Source: Lacrimispora saccharolytica
Lineage (GTDB): Bacteria > Bacillota > Clostridia > Lachnospirales > Lachnospiraceae
Reading direction: 5' to 3'
Assembly (NCBI GenBank): GCA_016899975.1
Contig: JACJJN010000024.1
Coordinates: 1 to 50,719, forward strand
DNA length: 50,719 bases
Each line of letters starts with the position of its first letter. Position 1 is the stretch's first letter. Positions 16,864 to 27,255 of this stretch are shown here, piece after piece. The notes beneath the pieces were generated by a model that was not told the origin of the DNA, searched no databases, and saw only the letters and a program-made list of their open reading frames with translations. Both the position numbers and the translations under genes were made by a program.

Positions 16864-17589
16864 ATGATAACGACAATCCTCTTCGATCTGGACGGAACAC
16901 TTCTTCCGATGGATCAGGAACTCTTTGTAAAAACATACTTTAAAGCGCTTGCCGCACGCGTCGCCCCTCTGGGCTACGAGCCACAGGCACTGCTCGACGC
17001 CGTCTGGGCAGGCACCGCCGCTATGGTGAAGAATCCCGGAACATGCACCAACGAGGAAGTATTCTGGAACTTCTTTGCCAAACAGTTCGGCGAACAGGTG
17101 CGGGACGACATCCCGGTGTTTGAAGATTTTTACCGCAACGAATTCCAGCAGGCGCAGAAAGTATGCGGTTATAACCCAAAAGCCCGTGAAGCCGTCGAAT
17201 TTGCCCGTTCCCTCGGTTTCCGGGTCATTCTTGCCACCAACCCGCTCTTCCCTTCCATCGCCACCGAATCCCGTATCCGCTGGGCAGGGCTGGAGCCGGA
17301 AGACTTTGAATTCTATACAACCTACGAAAATTCCACCCACTGCAAGCCAAATTCTGCCTACTATCAGGATATCCTGACCAGAGCACAGATAAAACCGGAA
17401 GAATGCATGATGGTCGGAAACGATACCACGGAAGACCTGGCGGCAGCCACTCTTGGCATCTCCGTCTTCCTGCAGACCGACTGCCTGATCAACCAGAAAT
17501 CCGTGGATATCAACCAGTACCCTCACGGTGATTTTGATGCACTGATCAACTACCTGTCCTCCCTGAAAAACAGCAAGGCTGAACAGTAA
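16864..17589 (+). CDS. HAD-family hydrolase
   Basis: The start is the ATG at 16864, preceded by AAGGAG about ten bases upstream; an upstream in-frame ATG at 16837 lies before that site. The 241-residue product carries all HAD motifs: LFDLDGTLLP near the N-terminus (nucleophile and acid Asp), LATNP for motif II, the motif III Lys in HCKPNSAYY, and MVGNDTTEDL for motif IV. A helical cap lies between motifs I and II. It is probably a phosphatase of small phosphorylated metabolites; the substrate is not evident. It is a single gene convergent with the atp operon. Confidence 0.9.
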   Translation: MITTILFDLDGTLLPMDQELFVKTYFKALAARVAPLGYEPQALLDAVWAGTAAMVKNPGTCTNEEVFWNFFAKQFGEQVRDDIPVFEDFYRNEFQQAQKVCGYNPKAREAVEFARSLGFRVILATNPLFPSIATESRIRWAGLEPEDFEFYTTYENSTHCKPNSAYYQDILTRAQIKPEECMMVGNDTTEDLAAATLGISVFLQTDCLINQKSVDINQYPHGDFDALINYLSSLKNSKAEQ

Positions 17590-17635
17590 AACCTTGTCGC
17601 TCACTCTTGAATCCTGACAGAGGATTTGGATCTGC

Positions 17636-17663
17636 GTAACCGTTCAGCCGACTAAACGGTTAC
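17636..17663. repeat. GTTCAGC palindrome, copy 2
   Basis: GTAACCGTTCAGC and the partly diverged ACTAAACGGTTAC form a 28-base inverted repeat between the convergent HAD gene and atpC. Confidence 0.75.
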
Positions 17664-17707
17664 AGACGTGCGACCATACATCTTCGAATACGTCTGAACA
17701 TCAAAAC

Positions 17708-17750
17708 AGCCAGAAGCCCCTCCGGTACCCGACCGGAAGGTCTTCTGGCT
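17708..17750. terminator. Bidirectional terminator between the HAD gene and the atp operon
   Basis: AGCCAGAAG and CTTCTGGCT enclose a second stem of TCCGGT and ACCGGA. The T tracts are short on both strands (GTTTCC and GTTTTG), so it may work for both convergent genes, though not strongly. Confidence 0.6.
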
Positions 17751-17790
17751 GTTTCCTGTCTGCAGCCGTCTGATGTACAGAAAAACACGG

Positions 17791-18228
17791 CTACTTCCTG
17801 TTAATATTGTTCTTGTTCGTCATCCGCAGACGCGCCATCGCTCTTGCCAGCGACGCCTGGGTGTGATAATATTCCTGCTGGCTCTGCTTCTGGCGAAGCT
17901 GTTCCTGCGCGCGCTCCATCGCCTCTCTGGCACGCAGCGCGTCGATTTCTTCCGGCCGCTCGGCAAATTCCACAAGGATGGTCACACGGTTGTTGATCAC
18001 CTGCGTAAAGCCTGTACCTACGACCGCCTCATGTACTTCCCCGCTCTCCGTGCGGAAACGGATGGTTCCCGTACTGGTAGCGATCATCATATCGGAATGG
18101 TGCGCAAGAATCGCATGTTCACCATCCACCGCCGGAAGCACCACAGAAAGACATCTTCCCTGAAAGAAGACACGGTCTGCCGCAATGACTTTCAGATAGA
18201 AGGTATTTTTTTCACCATTCTCTGCCAT
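17791..18228 (-). CDS. atpC: F-type ATP synthase subunit epsilon
   Basis: The last gene of the atp operon encodes 145 residues. The N-terminal beta-sandwich holds LPAVDGEHAILAHHSDM, corresponding to the conserved G-x-G-x-hxxHxP region of epsilon subunits, and the C-terminal helical hairpin (about residues 90-140) is rich in Arg, Glu and Gln. Epsilon connects gamma to the c-ring and can inhibit ATP hydrolysis. A GAGGAGG lies before the ATG and atpD ends 18 bases upstream. Confidence 0.93.
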   Translation of the reverse strand: MAENGEKNTFYLKVIAADRVFFQGRCLSVVLPAVDGEHAILAHHSDMMIATSTGTIRFRTESGEVHEAVVGTGFTQVINNRVTILVEFAERPEEIDALRAREAMERAQEQLRQKQSQQEYYHTQASLARAMARLRMTNKNNINRK

Positions 18229-18246
18229 CCGTCATCCTCCTCTTCT

Positions 18247-19656
<1,410 letters not shown>

Positions 19657-19671
19657 CTATTTCTATTTCTG

Positions 19672-19699
19672 GCAACTGTTCAGCCAGCTGAACGGTTAC
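19672..19699. repeat. GTTCAGC palindrome, copy 3 (inside the atp operon)
   Basis: GCAACTGTTCAGC and GCTGAACGGTTAC form the repeat. Read on the minus strand, its GTAAC end supplies the TAA stop codon of atpG (19696-19698), and it fills part of the 51-base gap before atpD. Confidence 0.85.
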
Positions 19700-20586
19700 C
19701 TTTTCTGTGCTCTGGCACCGCTGATTACCTCGGTGATTTCCTGAGTAATACTTGCCTGTCTTGCACGGTTGTAGGAGATATTCAGCTCATGCAGGATTTC
19801 CTTCGCACTGTCGGTGGAATTCTGCATGGCGATCATTCTCGAGTTCTGCTCACTTGAATAGGACTCGACCAGACAGCTGTAGATCATTCCGGTAATATAG
19901 TTCGGCACGATCATATCCAGCACTGCCTCCTCAGAAGGCACCATCTCGATCTCCTCCTGGTGGATATCCACAATTGCAGGCGTCTTCACTTCAAAGGTCG
20001 CTTTTTTCAATGGCAGCAGCTGGATCATCCGCGGCTCCATGGCAACCGAATTGTTCATCTGGGTAAAGATGATATACACCTCATCCAGTTCGCCTTTGTT
20101 GAATTTATCCACCAACAGTTCCGAGATCACGCGGGCCCTGTGCATCGTTGGATTCTGCACGGTATAATGAAACTGGGTATCGATCGCCATATTCCGCCGT
20201 GTGAAATACTGGCGTCCCATCTCACCCAGAACGAACAGATAACTGTCACAATCTCTCACCGCCATCTTATCCTCGGCAAGCTTCTCCACATTGTGGTTGT
20301 AAGCGCCCGCCATACCTTTGTCACCGGTGATGACGACGTAGCCGACTTTCCGTTCTTTTCCCTGAACAGTTCCCCGTTCATCAAAATAACGGTGCTCCAG
20401 ATCCGGCACATGGCGCAGGGTACGGGAAATCGCACCCTGCAGAGCATAGAAATACGGCTCGGTATCCTCAAGGGCTTTTTTCGCCTTTTTCAGTTTGGAA
20501 GAAGAAATCGTATACATCGCGTTGGTGATCTTCATCGTATCCTGAACGCTTCGGATCCTGTCCTGGATTTCTTTCATATTTGCCAT
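19696..20586 (-). CDS. atpG: F-type ATP synthase subunit gamma
   Basis: The 296-residue product begins MANMKEIQDRIRSVQDTMKI and ends YNRARQASITQEITEVISGA, the two long helices that form the rotating central stalk. The conserved ITGDKGMAGAYNHNV segment sits in the middle Rossmann-like domain. The start follows an AGGTG with a seven-base gap; atpA ends four bases upstream. The stop codon is contributed by an intergenic repeat, and the last residues AQKR are just past the usual C-terminus. Confidence 0.95.
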   Translation of the reverse strand: MANMKEIQDRIRSVQDTMKITNAMYTISSSKLKKAKKALEDTEPYFYALQGAISRTLRHVPDLEHRYFDERGTVQGKERKVGYVVITGDKGMAGAYNHNVEKLAEDKMAVRDCDSYLFVLGEMGRQYFTRRNMAIDTQFHYTVQNPTMHRARVISELLVDKFNKGELDEVYIIFTQMNNSVAMEPRMIQLLPLKKATFEVKTPAIVDIHQEEIEMVPSEEAVLDMIVPNYITGMIYSCLVESYSSEQNSRMIAMQNSTDSAKEILHELNISYNRARQASITQEITEVISGARAQKR

Positions 20587-20589
20587 CTA

Positions 20590-22101
20590 TCAACACCTGC
20601 TCTTGTCTTTGAATTCCTCTGCCGCACGTTCAATCTTTTCGATCAGCTCCTCAGTGAGTACCTTCTTCTCTTCAATCTCCTGTCCGATCTCCGGATAGGT
20701 GCGGTCGAAGTATTCCAGCATCTCCATCTGATAAGCTTTCATCTTTTTGACTTCCACATGCATCATCTTCTTGTGGGTCGCCGCAACCAGAGTGATCACC
20801 TGCTGATGCAGGCTCAGCGGGTTGCACAGCGGCTGTTTCAGCAGTTCCATCAGCCCTTTTCCGTACCGCAGCTGTTCCTGTGTCGCGTCATCCAGGTCTG
20901 AGGAGAACTGGGTAAATACTTCCATCTCACGGTACTGGGCAAGATCGATACGGACCGAACCTGCTGCTTTCTTCATCGCCTTCGTCTGAGCCGCACCGCC
21001 TACACGGGATACGGAAAGACCCACGTTGACGGCAGGACGCATACCGGAATTGAACAGGTCGCTTTCCAGGAAAATCTGTCCGTCTGTGATGGAAATCACG
21101 TTCGTCGGAATATAAGCGGAAACATCGCCCGCCTGTGTCTCGATGATCGGCAGCGCCGTAATGGAACCGCCGCCCAGCTCATCTGACAGACGGCTGGAAC
21201 GCTCCAGAAGTCTGGAATGCAGATAGAAGACGTCACCCGGATATGCCTCACGTCCCGGAGAACGCTCCAGAAGCAGAGACAGCGCACGATAAGCCACCGC
21301 ATGCTTGGAAAGATCGTCATATACGATCAGGACATCTTTTCCCTGATGCATAAAGTATTCCGCCATGGAAGTTCCCGCATACGGTACGATGTACTGGAGC
21401 GGAGCACAGTCACTGGCAGTGGCGGATATGATGATGGAATACTCCATCGCGCCATGTTTTTCCAGACTGGAAACCACTTTTGCCACCGTAGATGCCTTCT
21501 GTCCGATTGCCACGTAGATGCAGATCACATCTTTGCCTTTCTGGTTGATGATCGTATCTGTGGCAATGGATGTCTTTCCGGTCTGGCGGTCTCCGATGAT
21601 CAGCTCACGCTGTCCGCGGCCAATCGGGAACATGGAATCGATTGCCAGAATACCGGTTTCCATCGGTGTATCCACGGATTTACGCTCTACGATGCCCGGA
21701 GCCTCCTGCTCGATGGGGCGGTAACCGTCTGCCTCGATCGGACCTTTTCCGTCAATCGGCTCACCCAGAGCATTTACCACACGGCCGATGAATTTCTCGC
21801 CCACTGGCACGCCGGCTTTTTTTCCGGTCCGCACCACTTTGGTTCCTTCTTTGATCCCTGTATCTTTTCCAAACAGAATGACGCCGATCTGGTTTCTTCG
21901 GATATCCTGCACCATACCCTTCAGACCATTCTCAAAGGTAACAATCTCGCCGTACATCGCATGATCAATGCCGTAGACATTGGCGATTCCGTCACCGACA
22001 TAGATGACCGTACCTGTCTCCTGGTCCCGGGCAATGGCGTCATAGTTCTCTATTTCTTCTTTCAAAATCGAAATGATTTCTTCTGAATTGATTGAACTCA
22101 A
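20590..22101 (-). CDS. atpA: F-type ATP synthase subunit alpha
   Basis: This subunit has Walker [30 protein letters not shown], and the signature [21 protein letters not shown] at 22101 is preferred as the start: GGAGG lies eight bases upstream, whereas the GTG at 22110 would fall inside that ribosome binding site. This gives 503 residues beginning [20 protein letters not shown]. The start overlaps the atpH stop region, so translation is coupled. The subunit is the non-catalytic nucleotide-binding partner of beta. Confidence 0.95.
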   Translation of the reverse strand: MSSINSEEIISILKEEIENYDAIARDQETGTVIYVGDGIANVYGIDHAMYGEIVTFENGLKGMVQDIRRNQIGVILFGKDTGIKEGTKVVRTGKKAGVPVGEKFIGRVVNALGEPIDGKGPIEADGYRPIEQEAPGIVERKSVDTPMETGILAIDSMFPIGRGQRELIIGDRQTGKTSIATDTIINQKGKDVICIYVAIGQKASTVAKVVSSLEKHGAMEYSIIISATASDCAPLQYIVPYAGTSMAEYFMHQGKDVLIVYDDLSKHAVAYRALSLLLERSPGREAYPGDVFYLHSRLLERSSRLSDELGGGSITALPIIETQAGDVSAYIPTNVISITDGQIFLESDLFNSGMRPAVNVGLSVSRVGGAAQTKAMKKAAGSVRIDLAQYREMEVFTQFSSDLDDATQEQLRYGKGLMELLKQPLCNPLSLHQQVITLVAATHKKMMHVEVKKMKAYQMEMLEYFDRTYPEIGQEIEEKKVLTEELIEKIERAAEEFKDKSRC

Positions 22102-22106
22102 CTCAT

Positions 22107-22610
22107 TCACCTCCGGATTATTTGTTGTGTCAACTGTTGCAAACGTCCTTTCAGGCTCCAGTCATATTCGCTGCTGCCCGCCTTCAGGATGAAGCCGCCG
22201 ATCAGCTCCGGATTCTCAACCAGCTCGATCTTCGCCTCTCTGCTGTGATATTTCCTGCAGAGAAACTGTCTGATTTTTTCCATCTGCTCTTCCGTTGGCA
22301 AAGTAACGTAAGACAACGTTGCCGTGAGGATATTCTCCTGCTTATCCGCGTATTCCTGATAAGCCCGGAAGATTTCCTCCGCTTTTGCGGCCTGGTCATG
22401 GTCGCACATGGTCTTTAAAAAGTTCTGCATTTCTTTCGGGAAGATCCTCTCCACCAGACGATGCTTCGCCTCCAGAGAAACCCTCGGATCCTCCAGCGCT
22501 TTCTGCACCTGCGGCACTTCTCTCAGGATCTGTCTGGTCGTTTCCACCGCTTCCCTGTCTGTCTTCAGCTCATACAGAACCGTTGCATAACTAATTGAGG
22601 TCTGTGTCAT
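22107..22610 (-). CDS. atpH: F-type ATP synthase subunit delta
   Basis: The ATG at 22610 ([16 protein letters not shown]) is chosen because AGGTGAT lies just upstream and the N-terminal helix then matches OSCP/delta proteins. It overlaps the end of atpF by 20 bases. The 167-residue product has the N-terminal six-helix domain (about residues 1-105) and the conserved C-terminal end [20 protein letters not shown], followed by the terminal helix. Delta links the b-subunit stalk to the top of the alpha-beta hexamer. Confidence 0.93.
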   Translation of the reverse strand: MTQTSISYATVLYELKTDREAVETTRQILREVPQVQKALEDPRVSLEAKHRLVERIFPKEMQNFLKTMCDHDQAAKAEEIFRAYQEYADKQENILTATLSYVTLPTEEQMEKIRQFLCRKYHSREAKIELVENPELIGGFILKAGSSEYDWSLKGRLQQLTQQIIRR

Positions 22611-23091
22611 CACTATCACCTGCTTTGTCCAGGAACTGGTCATAGAGTAACTGGTCACTCTCTGCACCGCTCCTGTCTCCAAGAATCTTCTGCGCCGCAG
22701 TTAAAGCCAGCCCGGCAACCTCTGTCTCCATCTCGCGCATCGCCTTCTCGCGCTCCAGAGTTACCGTCTCTCTTGCCTTTGTGAGAATGTCTTTCGCCTG
22801 GCCGTTTGCCTGATCCAGGATCTTGTCACGCTCAAACTGGGCATCTTTCTTTGCCTGCTCCACAATCCTGTCGGATTCGCTTTGAACAGCTGCGATCTGA
22901 TTCTCGTATTTTTCCTTTAACTGCATAGCCTCGGTCTCTGTGGCGCTGGCATGATTCAGCATCCCGTCCACCTTCGCCTGGCGCTGAGCAAGAATGTTGT
23001 CCAGCGGCTTGATCAGAAACTTTTTCAGAAGGAAGTAAAGGATCAGTATATTGATGATGATATATACCAGATTGATATCTATTCTTAACAC
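22591..23091 (-). CDS. atpF: F-type ATP synthase subunit b
   Basis: A single N-terminal membrane helix (about residues 5-23, INLVYIIINILILYFLL) is followed by a long charged, coiled-coil dimerisation region rich in Lys, Glu, Gln and Ala, as expected for the peripheral stalk. A GTG at 23091 is favoured by AGGTG six bases upstream; another GTG at 23100 is possible. This gives 166 residues, a usual length. It lies between atpE and atpH. Confidence 0.92.
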   Translation of the reverse strand: MLRIDINLVYIIINILILYFLLKKFLIKPLDNILAQRQAKVDGMLNHASATETEAMQLKEKYENQIAAVQSESDRIVEQAKKDAQFERDKILDQANGQAKDILTKARETVTLEREKAMREMETEVAGLALTAAQKILGDRSGAESDQLLYDQFLDKAGDSDDTDLN

Positions 23092-23140
23092 CTGTCGCAC
23101 CTGCCTATTCTTGATTTCGTCAATGTCAGATCACTCAAAA

Positions 23141-23362
23141 TTACAGTACGAAGATCAGAAGCAGACCGATAACGAAACCATAAATAGCAGTTGCCTCGGC
23201 CAGAGCCGCGCCCAGCAGCAGGGTCTTGCTGATCTTGCTCTCTGCTTCCGGCTGTCTCGCAACAGCTTCTGTTGCCTTACCGGTTGCCAGACCGATACCT
23301 ACACCTGCTCCGATACCTGTTAAAGCTGCGATTGCTGCTCCGATTGCTACTAAATATTCCAT
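23141..23362 (-). CDS. atpE: F-type ATP synthase subunit c
   Basis: This 73-residue proteolipid has two membrane helices joined by the polar ARQPE loop (about residues 34-38). The ion-binding Glu lies in [13 protein letters not shown] in the second helix. In Na+-translocating c subunits a Gln in helix 1 and a Ser after this Glu take part in Na+ binding. Here the matching positions are Ile (GVGIGLATG) and Ala (AEAT), so a proton-coupled ring is the better reading. An AAGGAG lies upstream of the ATG. A 278-base gap, with an inserted repeat element, separates it from atpB. Confidence 0.95.
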   Translation of the reverse strand: MEYLVAIGAAIAALTGIGAGVGIGLATGKATEAVARQPEAESKISKTLLLGAALAEATAIYGFVIGLLLIFVL

Positions 23363-23406
23363 GACATTTTCTCCTTTTCTTTTCCAATTTGATTTTTTGA
23401 AATTCT

Positions 23407-23529
23407 GTAACAGTTCAGCTTTGCTGAACCGTTACATGCAAAATCCATTTAAAATCGCCTTTGGCGATGGGATTTTGCACTCCTGAATCACGTTCTTACG
23501 GTCTGCGCAGCCCTGAGATGAACTGTTAC
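23407..23529 (-). repeat. Two-hairpin repeat element A (atpB-atpE gap), with GTTCAGC palindrome copy 4
   Basis: Read on the minus strand, the element begins GTAACAGTTCA and ends in the full palindrome (23407-23435) closing GCTGAACTGTTAC. Between them is a hairpin with outer stem TGCAAAATCC and GGATTTTGCA around a conserved CATCGCC...GGCGATTTT core, preceded by GCAGACCGTAAGAACGT. It shares this layout with the element at 28543-28675. It occupies the leader of atpE within the atp operon. Confidence 0.75.
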
Positions 23530-23639
23530 GAAATTCTTCCTGAACTTCTGCAGGCTTCTTTGAATTTCTTTTTTTGGCTTTTTTCAATTTCTCTATAAAA
23601 CCTTTCTGTCTCCGGGAACGCTTCCGGTCCCATTCCTTA

Positions 23640-24323
23640 TCAGTCCTCGATCTGTTCTTTGATAAACAGAGAGGTCAGGAAAACAAAAACATAGGCCTGG
23701 ATCAGGCCGTCAAATACATCAAAGTACAGGCTGAACGGTATGGGGACACCTACAGGGGCGACGCCCTTGATCAGTTCCATGACCACAAAACCTCCCAGGA
23801 TATTTCCGAACAATCGCATACACAATGATACGGGACGTATAAAAATCTCCATCACATTGATCGGCGCGATCATCGGCATCGGCTCCGCGAAGGATTTCAC
23901 CCATCCTTTGACACCACGGTAATGAATACCTGCGTATTCAATCAGAATAATACTCATGAGCGCGAGGGCAATCGTCACGTTCATGTCCTTGGTCGGCGGT
24001 TTAAAGCCGAGCAGCCCGATCATGTTGGAGACTCCCAGATACATAATCACGGTAATCATATAATTGGTATACCGTTTTCCGTTTTCTCCCAGGATATCTT
24101 CAAAGAATCCTTTGATCCAACAGTAAAAGGACTCCAGCGCCAACTGTTTTTTGCCTGGATTTTCCACCCGCAGGTCGTGGGTCAGCCAGATGGAAACCAG
24201 CACCAGCGCCGCCATAATGATCCATGTCACAACAACCGATTCGTCAATGTCTCCCAGGATTGGAAGGCGGAAGGCTGTCTGACAAGTCAGCTGCTCAATT
24301 AAATCATCTTTGAATTCTGCCGT
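23640..24323 (-). CDS. atpB: F-type ATP synthase subunit a, apparently starting with ACG
   Basis: Subunit a forms the ion half-channels against the c-ring. The conserved Arg is in FIRPVSLCMRLFGNILGG, and the C-terminal FDVFDGLIQAYVFVFLTSLFI helix is typical. The conserved N-terminal segment EFKDDLIEQLTCQTAFRLPI, followed by DIDESVVVTW, is encoded in frame upstream of the first usable ATG, GTG or TTG. The only codon with a correctly spaced ribosome binding site (GGGAGGG, about seven bases) is ACG at 24323-24321, which gives 227 residues, a usual length. A GTG at 24230 would cut into the first membrane helix and has no ribosome binding site. First gene of the operon. Confidence 0.88.
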   Translation of the reverse strand, partial: TAEFKDDLIEQLTCQTAFRLPILGDIDESVVVTWIIMAALVLVSIWLTHDLRVENPGKKQLALESFYCWIKGFFEDILGENGKRYTNYMITVIMYLGVSNMIGLLGFKPPTKDMNVTIALALMSIILIEYAGIHYRGVKGWVKSFAEPMPMIAPINVMEIFIRPVSLCMRLFGNILGGFVVMELIKGVAPVGVPIPFSLYFDVFDGLIQAYVFVFLTSLFIKEQIED

Positions 24324-24376
24324 GTTGCTCCCTCCCTTCTGAAAAATTTTCTACTTATTTAATATAAGTTTAATAT

Positions 24377-24405
24377 AAGGTACTGCTGTTTTTTGAATTT
24401 GTCAA
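24377..24405 (-). promoter_or_regulatory. Probable promoter of the atp operon
   Basis: On the minus strand TTGACA (24400-24405) and TACCTT (24377-24382) are 17 bases apart, about 55 bases before the atpB ribosome binding site. The rest of 24410-24606 is AT-rich with no gene or clear structure. Confidence 0.55.
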
Positions 24406-24606
24406 TTCTTAAAGATTTTTTCCATCTGTACAAGAATTTCTTATTTTTTTGTATCTTCTGCACGTCTGTTTCTCTTATTTTCCAGCATTTTTCGTCATGT
24501 TATATATTGATAAAATCTGAACCTTATGCTTTTTTCCGGTTTGTGCCCGTTTCAGGCATAAAGTTCTTTTCAAAACCACTTGAAAATTGTGAAAAACTCC
24601 TGTTCA

Positions 24607-24648
24607 GAAAAAAATGGCAACCGTTCAGCTGCCCGAACAGTTGCCATC
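24607..24648. terminator. Terminator after niaR, built from GTTCAGC palindrome copy 5
   Basis: ATGGCAACCGTTCAGC and the matching GAACAGTTGCCAT form a strong hairpin. On the minus strand it is followed by a run of eight T, which suits termination of the feoA-feoB-niaR operon. TTTTT also follows on the plus strand. The stem is a GGCAAC-ended version of the dispersed palindrome. Confidence 0.75.
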
Positions 24649-24689
24649 TTTTTCATCCTTTATAAGCACTTTCTATATATAAACTCTTT

Positions 24690-25196
24690 TTATTCCATCA
24701 GATATCCTCTCGCCTCCAGCTCCTGCCGGATATGTTCCAGGGTCTCTTCCGAATCCGCCCGAACCGTATGAAAGTGGATCCCGCTGGTGATATTTTTCAG
24801 CGGGCTGGATTTTCCCGCATGGATCTCCTGAAGAAATTCCGCCACTTTCCGTCTGGAACTGACGTTCAGGTCCGCCCGGATCTTTCCATACACCTCATGA
24901 TCCACAAAAACATCCAGCACGATCCCGCCGTTATCCACGATCAGGTTCAGTTCATCCTCAATCTGCTGATCCGTGTGCCGTACCTTGAACACCTGCTCCG
25001 CCTGTGCCGGGATCCGGCAGATATATCCCTTATTGGTTGAAAGGATGTCATATCCGGCTGCACGGAGCGCCGCGATATCCTGAACAATGATCTGACGGCT
25101 GACGCCGCATTTTCCTGCCAGCCAGGTTCCGGACACGGGAGTATCGCTTCCGCGGATACAGTCCAGTATTTCCTGTCTTCTCTCTTCCTGATTCAT
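24690..25196 (-). CDS. niaR: NiaR-type transcriptional repressor of niacin/NAD genes
   Basis: This 168-residue protein has an N-terminal helix-turn-helix (about residues 5-60, with WLAGKCGVSRQIIVQDIAAL) and a C-terminal 3H domain, named for its conserved His residues. These are seen in KVRHTD, VDHEVYG and GIHFHTV. NiaR (YrxA) binds niacin and represses NAD salvage and transport genes. It starts four bases after feoB and shares its transcript, an unusual partner for a niacin regulator. The 3H domain of the Thermotoga homolog binds a metal ion, so a link to metal supply is conceivable but unproven. No niacin genes are in the window. Confidence 0.85.
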   Translation of the reverse strand: MNQEERRQEILDCIRGSDTPVSGTWLAGKCGVSRQIIVQDIAALRAAGYDILSTNKGYICRIPAQAEQVFKVRHTDQQIEDELNLIVDNGGIVLDVFVDHEVYGKIRADLNVSSRRKVAEFLQEIHAGKSSPLKNITSGIHFHTVRADSEETLEHIRQELEARGYLME

Positions 25197-25200
25197 ACCG

Positions 25201-27255
25201 TCATCCTCCCAGGAACAGGCTGCCCGCCTGGAAAATCAGTACGGCCGCGATCCATGCCACCGCAAACTGGAAGACCACGCAAAGTCCCGTCCATTTCCAG
25301 CTGCGTGACTCTCTATGGATCGTCGCAAGGGCAGCGATACACGGCGTATACAGCAGCGCGAATACCATCAGGCAGTACGCGTTCAGTCCGCCAAAGCCCA
25401 TGCCTTCCAGCAGCGTTCCAAGGGCTGCCATTCCTTCTGCGGAAGTGATGTTTCCAATACCAAACAGTACGGAACAACTGGAGACAACCACTTCCTTCGC
25501 TGAAATTCCAGCGATCAGTGCCACAACGATCTGCCAGTATCCCAGACCAGCCGGCGCAAACAGCGGCTCAACCGCCTTTCCTATCACAGAACCAAAGCTC
25601 TCCTGAATCTCCGTCGTATATCCTCCGGTTCCGAAATTCAACAGGAACCACATCAGGATCGACGCGATAAAAATCGTAGTTCCGGCTTTTGTCAGATAAT
25701 CCTTAACCTTCTCCCATACATAGATGGCGATCGTCCGCGCGCTCGGCGCCTTATACTCCGGCAGCTCGATCAGAAGATTATACTGGCTTTTTCCTTTGTC
25801 CATCAGGTGGACAACAAAAGCAACCAGGATCGCCACCGCCAGTCCGAGCACATACATGGAATATGCCGCCACCATTGCGTGTTCTCCAAAAAACACCTGG
25901 GAAAACAGCAGATAAATAGGAAGTCTCGCACTGCAGGACATAAACGGTGTCACCAGCATAGTCTTCAGCCGGTCATGCCGGTTTTCCAGCGCCCGGGAAG
26001 CCATGATCGCAGGAACCGTACATCCAAATCCAAGGATCATCGGAATAAATGCCCGTCCCGAAAGACCTACTTTTCCCATCAGACCGTCCATCACATAGGC
26101 GACGCGCGCCATATATCCGCTGTCCTCCAGGAACGCAAGCGCCAGGAACAAAATGAAAATGTTGGGCAGGAAGGTCAGGATTCCTCCGACTCCGGAGATA
26201 ATACCGTCCACGATCAGAGAGGTCAGCGCCTGATTGACCTCCAGCGCTTCCAGCGCACCCACCGTTCTCTGAGAAATCATTTCGATAAACAGCGCCATAT
26301 ATTCTTTCAGCCAGTCGCCGATGGTGAACGTCAGGAAAAATACCCCTGCCATGATCACCAAAAAGATCGGAAGCCCAAGCCACTGGTTCGTTAGGATTGC
26401 GTCCACCCGGTCCGTGGCCGCCGCCTTCTGCTCCCGGTGAACCATGACCTCATCCATGATCTCTTCGATAAAATCATATTTCTCATTGATGATCTGCTGT
26501 TCATAGTTACAGACAAAGCCCTCCGGAAGTTCCACCGGATAACGCTTCGTCACTTCCTCGTCGCCTTCCAGGATCTTAATGGCGTGCCAACGGTGGTTGA
26601 ACATCTCCGGATACTTCTGCTTCAGCTGCTCCTTGATGACATCAATCTTGTCTTCCACCTCATCGCTGTAGACCATCGCAAATTCCCTGTGGTGGTCATG
26701 GGGATGCTGTGACTGCCGGTTGCCATGATGATGGATCACAGGAGTCTTTTCCTGATGATCCTTATGGTGAACTGCCGCGTGCATCAGGATATCCAATCCC
26801 CGCCGTTTTCTCGCACTGACCGGCACAACCGGTATTCCAAGCATCTCCGGCAGGCGGTGCAGATCGATCTCCATTCCCCGCTTTTCCACGATATCCATCA
26901 TATTCAGCGCAAGCACCACCGGTTTGCCAAGCTCGATCAGCTGAAGCGTCAGGTAGAGATTCCGCTCCAGAGAAGACGCATCCGCAACGTCGATGATCAC
27001 ATCCACCGCGTCGCTCAGTATATACTCCCTGGAAACCTTTTCTTCCATTGTATAGGATGTCAGGCTGTAGGTACCCGGAAGATCCACCAGTTTCATCTGG
27101 TAATCCTGAAACCGGAAGGAGCCTTCCACCTTTTCCACCGTCACCCCCGGCCAGTTTGCCACTTTCAGATTCGCGCCGGTGTACGCGTTGAACAACGTGG
27201 TCTTTCCACAGTTGGGATTGCCGATAAACGCTACATTCAAAAATTTATCACTCAT
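25201..27255 (-). CDS. feoB: Ferrous iron transporter FeoB
   Basis: This 684-residue inner-membrane Fe(II) transporter has an N-terminal G domain with GNPNCGKTT (residues 12-20), DLPGTYSL (G3) and NMMD (G4, about 118-121). A histidine-rich insert follows at about residues 163-189, with ten His in 27 residues (HHKDHQEK, IHHHGN, HPHDHH). Then come the GDI-like helical domain and the membrane domain with two Gate motifs, FIPMILGFGCTVPAIMA and TPFMSCSARLPIY. The conserved Cys of FeoB are in these gates. It overlaps feoA by eight bases. Fur-like control is likely in general, but I see no convincing Fur box upstream. Confidence 0.96.
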   Translation of the reverse strand: MSDKFLNVAFIGNPNCGKTTLFNAYTGANLKVANWPGVTVEKVEGSFRFQDYQMKLVDLPGTYSLTSYTMEEKVSREYILSDAVDVIIDVADASSLERNLYLTLQLIELGKPVVLALNMMDIVEKRGMEIDLHRLPEMLGIPVVPVSARKRRGLDILMHAAVHHKDHQEKTPVIHHHGNRQSQHPHDHHREFAMVYSDEVEDKIDVIKEQLKQKYPEMFNHRWHAIKILEGDEEVTKRYPVELPEGFVCNYEQQIINEKYDFIEEIMDEVMVHREQKAAATDRVDAILTNQWLGLPIFLVIMAGVFFLTFTIGDWLKEYMALFIEMISQRTVGALEALEVNQALTSLIVDGIISGVGGILTFLPNIFILFLALAFLEDSGYMARVAYVMDGLMGKVGLSGRAFIPMILGFGCTVPAIMASRALENRHDRLKTMLVTPFMSCSARLPIYLLFSQVFFGEHAMVAAYSMYVLGLAVAILVAFVVHLMDKGKSQYNLLIELPEYKAPSARTIAIYVWEKVKDYLTKAGTTIFIASILMWFLLNFGTGGYTTEIQESFGSVIGKAVEPLFAPAGLGYWQIVVALIAGISAKEVVVSSCSVLFGIGNITSAEGMAALGTLLEGMGFGGLNAYCLMVFALLYTPCIAALATIHRESRSWKWTGLCVVFQFAVAWIAAVLIFQAGSLFLGG

